Source: Kiloniellales bacterium (GTDB taxonomy: Bacteria > Pseudomonadota > Alphaproteobacteria > Kiloniellales > JAKSDN01). Taken from it: DNA of 7,018 nucleotides. Position 1 is the stretch's first letter. Each line of letters begins with the position of its first letter. Location: assembly GCA_022360075.1 (NCBI GenBank), contig JAKSDN010000728.1:1-7018 (forward strand), in the 5' to 3' direction. Both the position numbers and the translations under genes were made by a program. Positions 1-5,896 of this stretch are shown in pieces. A model generated the notes under the pieces. It did not search any database. It was given only the letters and a program-made list of their open reading frames with translations, and was not told where the DNA came from.

Positions 1-1051
1 CGCCCTTCATTTCGTCGCTCTTCAGCTCGCCTTTGCGCGCCTTCGCGCTGAGCTCGCCAAGCTCCTTGGAGATCTCGACGATCCCCTTACGGTCGGCCTC
101 CTTGATCACCGGCACGACCAGCCCGTTCGGCGTGTCGGCAGCGAAGCCGATGTTGTAGTAGTGCTTGCGGATCAGCTTGTCGCCGTCCGGGTGGATCGAC
201 GAGTTGACCTCCCAATGGGTCTTGAGCGCCGAGACGCTGGCCTTGATCAGGAAACTGAGCAGCGTGACGCGATAGCCCTGTTCCTTCGCGGCCGTGTCCA
301 GCTCCTTTCGGTACTTGTCGATCTCAGTGATGTCGGCCTCTTCGTTGTGCGTGACGTGCGGCACGTTGAGCCAAGAGCGGTGCAGCGCCGGGCCGGAGAT
401 CTTCTTGATCCGCGGCATCTCGACGTCCTCGACCGCGCCGAACTTCGAGAAGTCGATCTCCGGGATCGGTGGGATGCCGGAACCGGCCACAGGAGCCGCC
501 GCCTTGGGCGCCGCGGCCTCGGCCGCGCCCTTGAAGTAGGCGGTCACGTCCTCGCGGAGGATCCGGCCCTTGCGCCCGGAGCCTCCGACCTTCGAGAGAT
601 CGACGCCGAGTTCGCGCGCGAAGGCGCGCACCGACGGCGAGGCGTGGGCCTTGGCGAAACCGGCCTCGTCCACGGGCGCCAAGTTCCCGGCCGCTGCAGC
701 CGGGGCAGCGGCTGGCGCGGCCGCGGGCGCCACTGCGGGCGCGGGCCGTGGCGCGGCAGGCTCTGCCTCCTGCACGCCCTTCGGTGACGGCGGCGCGACC
801 GGCGCGGAGGCTTCGCCGGCCTCGAGCGTCAGGATCAGGGAGCCTTCCGAGACGGTGTCGCCTTCCTTGACCGCCAGCGAGATCACCTTGCCGGCCGCCG
901 GCGCCGGCACCTCCATGGTCGCCTTGTCGCTTTCCAGCTCGATCAGCGGATCCTCTTCGGCGACCGTGTCGCCGGGCGCGACCATGATCGTGATCACCGG
1001 CACGTCGGAGAAATCGCCGATGTCGGGAACTTTCACTTCAATGGCGGACAT
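1..1051 (-). CDS. aceF: Pyruvate dehydrogenase E2, dihydrolipoamide acetyltransferase (3' end cut by window edge)
   Basis: This is the core subunit of the cytoplasmic pyruvate dehydrogenase complex. It passes the acetyl group from the E1 reaction on lipoyl-lysine to CoA. About 350 residues are visible. Residues 1-78 form one lipoyl domain with the lipoylation motif ESDKATMEV, in which K43 is the modified lysine. Residues 80-125 are an Ala/Pro-rich flexible linker. Residues 136-172 are the peripheral subunit-binding domain (SPSVRAFARELGVD, then GSGRKGRILREDV). From about residue 200 the catalytic acyltransferase domain begins; FSKFG, KISG, PHVTH and DTPNGLVVPV match the E. coli AceF pattern. 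The catalytic HxxxDG motif lies outside the window, so roughly the last 75 residues are missing. It has one lipoyl domain, whereas E. coli AceF has three. The start at 1051 is supported by a purine-rich ribosome site (AAGGGAGGGG, complement of 1061-1070) nine bases upstream and by the lipoyl domain beginning at once. It follows aceE by 26 nt, so the two are very probably cotranscribed. Confidence 0.96.
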   Translation of the reverse strand, partial: MSAIEVKVPDIGDFSDVPVITIMVAPGDTVAEEDPLIELESDKATMEVPAPAAGKVISLAVKEGDTVSEGSLILTLEAGEASAPVAPPSPKGVQEAEPAAPRPAPAVAPAAAPAAAPAAAAGNLAPVDEAGFAKAHASPSVRAFARELGVDLSKVGGSGRKGRILREDVTAYFKGAAEAAAPKAAAPVAGSGIPPIPEIDFSKFGAVEDVEMPRIKKISGPALHRSWLNVPHVTHNEEADITEIDKYRKELDTAAKEQGYRVTLLSFLIKASVSALKTHWEVNSSIHPDGDKLIRKHYYNIGFAADTPNGLVVPVIKEADRKGIVEISKELGELSAKARKGELKSDEMKG

Positions 1052-1077
1052 GCTTGCTTTCCCCTCCCTTGGGCGCG

Positions 1078-3747
1078 TCAGGCCGTGCGCGGATTCGGCT
1101 TCGCGCCGTCGATATCGTATTTCTTGAGCGCCGCCTGAAGATCCTTCTTAGTCACCGCGCCCTCGCGGTAGAGCGCGACCATGGCGGCGGCGGCGATGTG
1201 GTTGTGATCGACCTCGAAGAAGCGGCGCAGGTTGACGCGGCTGTCCGAGCGTCCGAAGCCATCGGTGCCCAGGACGATGTAGGGCTGCTCGACATGGGCG
1301 CGGATCTGCTCGGCGTAGTTCTTCATGTAGTCGGTCGCCGCGATCACCGGCCCCTTGGCCTTGGCCAGAGTCTGCGTGACATAGGGCACGCGCGGCTTCT
1401 CGAAGGGGTTCAGGCGGTTCCAGCGCTCGCAATCGGCACCGTCGCGGGCCAGCTCGTTGAAGCTCGGCGCCGACCAGAGATCCGCGGTGACGCCGAAGTC
1501 CTTCTTCAGCATCTCCGCCGCCTTGATCGCCTGGACGAAGATCGTGCCCGAGCCCATCAGGTTGACGTGCTTCTTGCCCGGCCGCGCGGTCTTGGCGAAG
1601 AGATAGAGGCCGCGCTTGATGCCATCCTCGACGCCTTCCGGCATGTCCGGATGGCTGTAGTTCTCGTTCATCACGGTGAGATAGAAGAACACGTCCTCCT
1701 GCTCGACGAACATGCGCTGCAAGCCGTGGTGGACGACCACCGCGACTTCGTAGCTGAAGGTCGGGTCGTAGCTGACGCAGTTCGGGATCGTGCCGGCCAG
1801 GATGTGGCTGTGCCCGTCCTCGTGCTGCAGGCCCTCGCCGTTCAACGTTGTCCGCCCGGCCGTGCCGCCGACCATGAAGCCGCGCGCGCGGCTGTCGCCG
1901 GCGGCCCAGGCGAGATCGCCGACGCGCTGGAAGCCGAACATGGAATAGTAGATGTAGAAGGGAATCATCGGCACGCCGTGCACGGCGTAGGCGGTCGCGG
2001 CCGCGACCCAGTCGGCCATGGCACCGGCCTCGTTGATCCCCTCCTGCAGCACCTGGCCGTTCTTCGATTCCTTGTAGAACATGAGCTGGTCGGCATCCTC
2101 GGGCTTATAGAGCTGGCCCTTGGTGCTGTAGATGCCGAGCTGGCGGAACATGCCCTCCATGCCAAACGTGCGGCTCTCGTCCGGCACGATCGGCACCACG
2201 TTCTTGCCGACCTTCTTGTCGCGGCAGAGCGTGGTCATGATCCGTACGAAGGCCATGGTGGTCGAGATCTCGCGCTCGCCGGTGCCCTTGATCTGCGCCT
2301 GGAAGGCATCGAGCGCCGGGATCTCCAGCTTCGGCGCGTCGCGCCACTTGCGCTCCGGGAAGGCCCCACCCAAGGCATCGCGCCGCGCCTTGAGATAGGC
2401 CTTCTGCTCGGCCGTGAGCTCGACCAGCGGCGCCTTCGGCAAGTCCTCGTCGGAGATCGGAATCCTGAAGCGGTCGCGGAAGGCGCGGAGCTGGTCCTCG
2501 GCCAGCTTCTTCTGCTGGTGGGTGATGTTCATCCCCTCACCCGCCTCGCCCATGCCGTAGCCCTTGACGGTCTTGACCAGCAGCACGGTGGGCTGGCCTT
2601 GGGTGTTGGCGGCCCGGTGCATGGCGGCGTAGACCTTTTGCGGATCGTGCCCGCCGCGCTGCAGCATCCAGATCTCCTCGTCGCTCATGTCGGCGACCAG
2701 GGCCTTGGTCTCCGGATAGCGGCCGAAGAAGTTCTCGCGCGTGTAGGCGCCGCCCTTCGACTTGAAGGCCTGATAGTCGCCGTCGACCGTTTCCTCCATC
2801 AGGCGCACCAGCATGCCGCTCGTGTCCTTCTCGAGCAGGCCGTCCCAGCCCGAGCCCCAGATGCACTTGATGACGTTCCAGCCGGCGCCGCGGAACTCGC
2901 CTTCCAGCTCCTGGATGATCTTGGCGTTGCCGCGCACCGGGCCGTCGAGCCGCTGCAGGTTGCAGTTCACCACGAAGATCAGATTGTCGAGGTTCTCGCG
3001 CGCCGCGAGGCTGATCGCGCCCAGGCTCTCCGGCTCGTCCATCTCGCCGTCGCCCAGGAAGGCCCAGACCTTGCGGTCGGCCATGTCGATGTGGCCGCGG
3101 TTGTGCATGTATTTCATGAAGCGGGCCTGATAGATCGCCATCAGCGGGCCGAGACCCATCGAGACCGTCGGGAACTGCCAGTAGTCCGGCATCAGCCAGG
3201 GATGGGGATAGGAGCTGAGCCCCTTGCCGTCGACCTCGGAGCGGAAGTTGTCGAGCTGCGCAGCCGTCAGGCGCCCTTCCATGAAGGAGCGCGCGTAGAT
3301 CCCCGGAATGACGTGGCCCTGAAAGAAGACCAGGTCGCCGCCGTGGGTCTCCGTGCGCGAGCGCCAGAAGTGGTTGAGGCCGATGTCGTAGAGCACGGCG
3401 GAGGAAGCGAAGGAGGCGATGTGCCCGCCGTACTCGCTCGTCACCTTGTTGCGGCGCACGACCGTGGCCATGGCGTTCCAGCGGTTGATCGTGCGGATGC
3501 GCCACTCCATCTCCAGGTCGCCCGGATGGGGCACCTGCTGGTCGGTCGGAATGGTGTTGAGATAGGCCGTCGTCGCGCCGAAGGGCAGATTGGCGCCCAG
3601 GCTCCGCGCCGCCGCCACGGAGCGATCGAGCAGGAAGTGCGCGCGCTCGCTGCCGTCGCGGTCGATGACGTCCTCGATGGCGTCCAACCATTCCCGGGTC
3701 TCGATCGGATCGACATCGTGGTTGGCGGTTCCGGGTGCGTCTGTCAT
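1078..3747 (-). CDS. aceE: Pyruvate dehydrogenase E1 component, homodimeric type
   Basis: This thiamine-diphosphate enzyme decarboxylates pyruvate and reductively acetylates the lipoyl group of E2, feeding acetyl-CoA formation. The 889-residue product is complete and about as long as E. coli AceE (887). The ThDP/Mg motif runs from GDGEMDEPES (from residue 232) to the NCN at 261-263. H109 (GGHIASF), H145 (GHVIPG) and H410 (NITHQQKK) sit where E. coli AceE has its active-site histidines, offset by three. E573 in the INEAGA segment corresponds to the conserved glutamate that activates ThDP. The order is N-terminal ThDP domain, middle pyrimidine-binding domain from about 490, and transketolase-like C-terminal domain from about 720. 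The start is supported by AGAGG (complement of 3755-3759) seven bases upstream and by alignment of the N-terminus with the family. It lies 26 nt before aceF and just after a strong terminator that ends phaB. It is the single-chain E1, not the PdhA/PdhB pair usual in many alphaproteobacteria. Confidence 0.98.
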   Translation of the reverse strand: MTDAPGTANHDVDPIETREWLDAIEDVIDRDGSERAHFLLDRSVAAARSLGANLPFGATTAYLNTIPTDQQVPHPGDLEMEWRIRTINRWNAMATVVRRNKVTSEYGGHIASFASSAVLYDIGLNHFWRSRTETHGGDLVFFQGHVIPGIYARSFMEGRLTAAQLDNFRSEVDGKGLSSYPHPWLMPDYWQFPTVSMGLGPLMAIYQARFMKYMHNRGHIDMADRKVWAFLGDGEMDEPESLGAISLAARENLDNLIFVVNCNLQRLDGPVRGNAKIIQELEGEFRGAGWNVIKCIWGSGWDGLLEKDTSGMLVRLMEETVDGDYQAFKSKGGAYTRENFFGRYPETKALVADMSDEEIWMLQRGGHDPQKVYAAMHRAANTQGQPTVLLVKTVKGYGMGEAGEGMNITHQQKKLAEDQLRAFRDRFRIPISDEDLPKAPLVELTAEQKAYLKARRDALGGAFPERKWRDAPKLEIPALDAFQAQIKGTGEREISTTMAFVRIMTTLCRDKKVGKNVVPIVPDESRTFGMEGMFRQLGIYSTKGQLYKPEDADQLMFYKESKNGQVLQEGINEAGAMADWVAAATAYAVHGVPMIPFYIYYSMFGFQRVGDLAWAAGDSRARGFMVGGTAGRTTLNGEGLQHEDGHSHILAGTIPNCVSYDPTFSYEVAVVVHHGLQRMFVEQEDVFFYLTVMNENYSHPDMPEGVEDGIKRGLYLFAKTARPGKKHVNLMGSGTIFVQAIKAAEMLKKDFGVTADLWSAPSFNELARDGADCERWNRLNPFEKPRVPYVTQTLAKAKGPVIAATDYMKNYAEQIRAHVEQPYIVLGTDGFGRSDSRVNLRRFFEVDHNHIAAAAMVALYREGAVTKKDLQAALKKYDIDGAKPNPRTA

Positions 3748-3771
3748 CGCTCAGCCTCTGGTCTTGTTCCG

Positions 3772-3813
3772 AAAAAGCCGGCCGGCGTCGGAGGGAGTGG
3801 CCGACGCCGGCCG
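3772..3813 (-). terminator. Intrinsic (Rho-independent) terminator after phaB
   Basis: Positions 3779-3791 and 3801-3813 are perfectly complementary, giving a 13-bp stem (12 G-C pairs and one A-T) with a nine-base loop at 3792-3800. Read on the minus strand, the stem is followed after two bases by five T (complement of 3772-3776). The structure begins ten bases past the phaB stop codon. Stem, loop and U-tract all sit in the right order for minus-strand transcripts. No T-run follows the stem on the plus strand, so it is not bidirectional. The U-tract is short, so some read-through into aceE is plausible. Confidence 0.9.
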
Positions 3814-3823
3814 AGGGCGCCGC

Positions 3824-4549
3824 TCAGGAGAAGAACTGACCGCCGTTCGGGGAGATCGTGGAGCCGGTCAGGAAGCCAGCATCGTCGGATGCCAGGAAGA
3901 CCACGCAGCGCGCGATCTCCTCCGGCTCGCCAAGCCGGCCCACGGGGATCAGCGGCAGAATGTTCTTCTTGAGAACCTCTTCGGGGATGGCGCGGACCAT
4001 CTCGGTGCCGATGTAGCCCGGGCAGATCGCGTTGACGGTAATGCCCTTGAAGGCCCCCTCCTGCGCCAGGGCGCGGGTGAAGCCGATGTCGCCGGCCTTG
4101 GCGGCCGAGTAGTTGACCTGCCCCATCTGGCCCTTCTGGCCGTTGATGGAGCTGATGTTGACGATCCGGCCAAAGCCGCGCTCGCGCATGCCGGGCCAGA
4201 TCGAGTGGGTCATGTTGAAGAGGCCGCTGAGGTTCGTGTCGATGACCTCTTTCCACTGCTGGGGGGTCATCTTGTGGAACATGCCGTCGCGGGTGATGCC
4301 GGCGTTGTTGACCAGCACCTCGACGGGGCCGACGTCGGCCTCGACCTGCTTGATGCCCGCAGCACAGGCCTCGTAGTCGGCGACCGACCACTTGTAGACC
4401 GGAATGCCGGTCTCATCCTTGAACTTCGACGCCGCTTCGTCGTTGCCGGCGTAGTTGGCCGCGACCGCGTAGCCGGCCTCCTTGAGCGCCTTGGAGATCG
4501 CCGCGCCGATGCCGCGCGAGCCTCCGGTCACCAGTGCTACCCGTGCCAT
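3824..4549 (-). CDS. phaB: Acetoacetyl-CoA reductase (short-chain dehydrogenase)
   Basis: PhaB reduces acetoacetyl-CoA to (R)-3-hydroxybutyryl-CoA, normally with NADPH, and is the second step of polyhydroxybutyrate synthesis in the cytoplasm. The 241-residue product is a complete classical short-chain dehydrogenase. It has the cofactor-binding glycine motif TGGSRGIG (residues 8-15), the NNAG motif (81-84), and the catalytic set S134, Y147 and K151 in the NISSING and YSAAK segments. It also has the CPGYIGTEMV segment (176-185) typical of PhaB and a C-terminal NGGQFFS. The family-specific stretch around GQKGQMGQVNYSAAKAGD separates it from FabG, the main alternative among short-chain dehydrogenases. 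The start is fixed by a strong ribosome site (GGGGAGGAGG, complement of 4555-4564) five bases before the ATG. It lies 30 nt after phaA on the same strand, consistent with a phaAB operon, and is followed by a strong terminator. The ending resembles rhizobial PhaB sequences as remembered. Confidence 0.97.
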   Translation of the reverse strand: MARVALVTGGSRGIGAAISKALKEAGYAVAANYAGNDEAASKFKDETGIPVYKWSVADYEACAAGIKQVEADVGPVEVLVNNAGITRDGMFHKMTPQQWKEVIDTNLSGLFNMTHSIWPGMRERGFGRIVNISSINGQKGQMGQVNYSAAKAGDIGFTRALAQEGAFKGITVNAICPGYIGTEMVRAIPEEVLKKNILPLIPVGRLGEPEEIARCVVFLASDDAGFLTGSTISPNGGQFFS

Positions 4550-4579
4550 GACTGCCTCCTCCCCGTGGTTTCTTTGCGT

Positions 4580-5755
4580 TCAGTCGCGTTCGACGCAGAG
4601 CGCGACGCCCATGCCGCCGCCGATGCAAAGCGTGGCGAGGCCCTTCTTGGCGTCGCGGCGCTTCATCTCGAACAAGAGGGTATTGAGCACGCGGCAACCC
4701 GATGCGCCGATCGGATGGCCGATCGCGATGGCGCCGCCGTTCACGTTCACGATCCCAGGGTCCCAACCCATGTCCTTGTTCACCGCGCAGGCCTGGGCGG
4801 CGAAAGCCTCGTTGGCCTCCACCAGATCGAGATCATCGGCCTTCCAGCCGGCCTTCTCCAGGGCCTTGCGCGAGGCCGGGATCGGGCCCGTCCCCATGAT
4901 GGTCGGATCGACGCCCGCCGTCGCATAGGAAGCGACGCGGGCGAGCGGCTCGATACTGCGCCGTTCCGCCTCGTCGGCGGTCATCAGCAGCGTCACCGCG
5001 GCGCCGTCGTTCAGGCCCGAGGCATTGCCGGCGGTTACCGTGCCTTCCTTGTCGAAGGCCGGCCGCAGCTTCTGCATGTTCTCGATCGTCGCGCCATGGC
5101 GGATGTACTCGTCATCCTCCACGACGATGTCGCCCTTGCGATTCTTGACGGTGACGGGCGCGATCTCGTCCTTGAACTTGCCGGCCTTCTGCGCCGCCTC
5201 GGCCTTGTGCTGGGAGGCGAGCGCGAACTGGTCCTGCTCGTCGCGCGAGAGCTGCCATTGCCGGGCCACGTTTTCGGCGGTCGTGCCCATGTGATAGCCG
5301 TTGAAGGCGTCCCACAGGCCGTCCTTGATCATGGAATCGATGAACTTCACGTCGCCCATCTTGTGGCCGGCGCGCAGATGGGCCACGTGGGGCGAGAGGC
5401 TCATGCTCTCCTGCCCGCCGGCGACGACGATGTCCGCATCGCCCAGGGCGATGTGCTGGCTGCCCAACGCGACCGCGCGCAGGCCCGAGCCGCAGACCTG
5501 ATTGATGCCCCAGGCCGCGCTCTCGACCGACAGGCCGGCGCCGATGTGCGCCTGGCGCGCCGGGTTCTGGCCTTGGCCCGCGGTCAGCACCTGGCCGAGG
5601 ATCGTCTCGGACACCTCGCCCGCCTCGACGCCCGCGCGCGCGAGCACCGCCTTGATCGCGGTGGCGCCCAGTTCATGCGCCGGAGTCTTCGCGAAGGAGC
5701 CGTTGAAGCTTCCGACAGCGGTCCGTGCCGCGGCGGCGATCACGACATTGGTCAT
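4580..5755 (-). CDS. phaA: Acetyl-CoA acetyltransferase (beta-ketothiolase)
   Basis: PhaA condenses two acetyl-CoA into acetoacetyl-CoA, the first step of polyhydroxybutyrate synthesis; it can also run in the thiolytic direction. The 391-residue product is complete and has the usual length for biosynthetic thiolases. The acyl-accepting cysteine is C88 in [10 protein letters not shown]. The NEAF motif is at 315-318. H347 in GHPIGASG and C377 in the C-terminal LCIGGGMG segment complete the catalytic set; all are one position before their Zoogloea ramigera counterparts (C89, H348, C378). The substrate-loop region (about 120-250) includes [12 protein letters not shown] and the [10 protein letters not shown] stretch. 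The start is supported by AAAGGAA, centred near the complement of 5762-5768, about six bases before the ATG. Immediately downstream is phaB. The substrate is inferred from that neighbour and overall similarity to PhaA; a general catabolic thiolase is less likely. Confidence 0.97.
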   Translation of the reverse strand: MTNVVIAAAARTAVGSFNGSFAKTPAHELGATAIKAVLARAGVEAGEVSETILGQVLTAGQGQNPARQAHIGAGLSVESAAWGINQVCGSGLRAVALGSQHIALGDADIVVAGGQESMSLSPHVAHLRAGHKMGDVKFIDSMIKDGLWDAFNGYHMGTTAENVARQWQLSRDEQDQFALASQHKAEAAQKAGKFKDEIAPVTVKNRKGDIVVEDDEYIRHGATIENMQKLRPAFDKEGTVTAGNASGLNDGAAVTLLMTADEAERRSIEPLARVASYATAGVDPTIMGTGPIPASRKALEKAGWKADDLDLVEANEAFAAQACAVNKDMGWDPGIVNVNGGAIAIGHPIGASGCRVLNTLLFEMKRRDAKKGLATLCIGGGMGVALCVERD

Positions 5756-5770
5756 CCCTGTTCCTTTCCC

Positions 5771-5787
5771 CTATCGATAGCGGCCGC
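5771..5787. repeat. Two touching palindromes upstream of phaA
   Basis: CTATCGATAG (5771-5780) is a perfect 10-base palindrome. It shares its last base with the 8-base palindrome GCGGCCGC (5780-5787). They lie directly before the phaA ribosome site, on the side where a promoter or operator would be. Either may be chance in a GC-rich sequence, but the A/T-containing one stands out from its surroundings. No known binding motif was recognised. Confidence 0.4.
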
Positions 5788-5847
5788 TTCCCGCGCCCTC
5801 GCGGCATTCGGGAACCGTCAGGCGGCGCTCGGCCTGCGCACGCCGCA

Positions 5848-5865
5848 ATCTTGCCTCATTTTGCC
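5848..5865. repeat. Tandem direct repeat AT(C/T)TTGCC, ten-base period
   Basis: ATCTTGCC at 5848-5855 and ATTTTGCC at 5858-5865 differ at one of eight positions and are ten bases apart start to start, close to one helical turn. This is the most A/T-rich patch of the maeB-phaA gap. The spacing would place two protein contacts on the same DNA face, so it may be a regulator site. That is inference; only two copies exist and no named motif is matched. Confidence 0.35.
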
Positions 5866-5876
5866 GCGGGTGGGAC

Positions 5877-5891
5877 CGGACGCCCCGTCCG
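5877..5891 (-). terminator. Small hairpin just after maeB, possible weak transcript end
   Basis: CGGACG (5877-5882) pairs with CGTCCG (5886-5891) across a three-base loop, giving a 6-bp stem that starts five bases after the maeB stop. No T-run follows on the minus strand, so it lacks the second hallmark of an intrinsic terminator. It could slow exonucleases or polymerase, or be chance. Confidence 0.25.
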
Positions 5892-5896
5892 CCGAC

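Larger units (their letters stand above)
5756..5896. other. Intergenic region between maeB and phaA, probable phaAB control region
   Basis: This 141-nt gap is the largest non-coding stretch in the window and must hold the phaA promoter if phaAB is transcribed separately from maeB. I could not identify a convincing -35/-10 pair on the minus strand. It does contain a 6-bp hairpin next to the maeB stop, a pair of AT(C/T)TTGCC repeats at 5848-5855 and 5858-5865, a second inverted repeat (TTCCCG 5788-5793 with CGGGAA 5809-5814) enclosing part of a tighter alternative stem (CCGCG 5791-5795 with CGCGG 5800-5804), and the palindromes CTATCGATAG and GCGGCCGC directly upstream of the phaA ribosome site. 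The regulatory role is inferred from position only. Confidence 0.5.

Noticed and set aside
660..760. Ala-codon-rich, GC-rich short repeats resembling a tandem repeat
   Set aside because: They encode the Ala/Pro linker of AceF, a normal flexible segment in E2 proteins.
161..1127. Plus-strand frames of 208 and 185 codons opposite aceF
   Set aside because: They are antisense to the lipoyl, linker and catalytic regions of AceF; the Ala/Gly-rich stretch mirrors the AceF linker repeats.
1054..3972. A 972-codon open frame on the plus strand opposite aceE
   Set aside because: It lies antisense to a complete AceE with all catalytic motifs. Its translation is Arg/Ala/Leu/His/Asp-rich with no recognisable domain, as expected from the complement of GC-biased codons.
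5756..5896. A sigma-70-like promoter using TATCGA near 5772 as -10
   Set aside because: No acceptable -35 hexamer was found at 16-18 bases upstream, so I do not call it.
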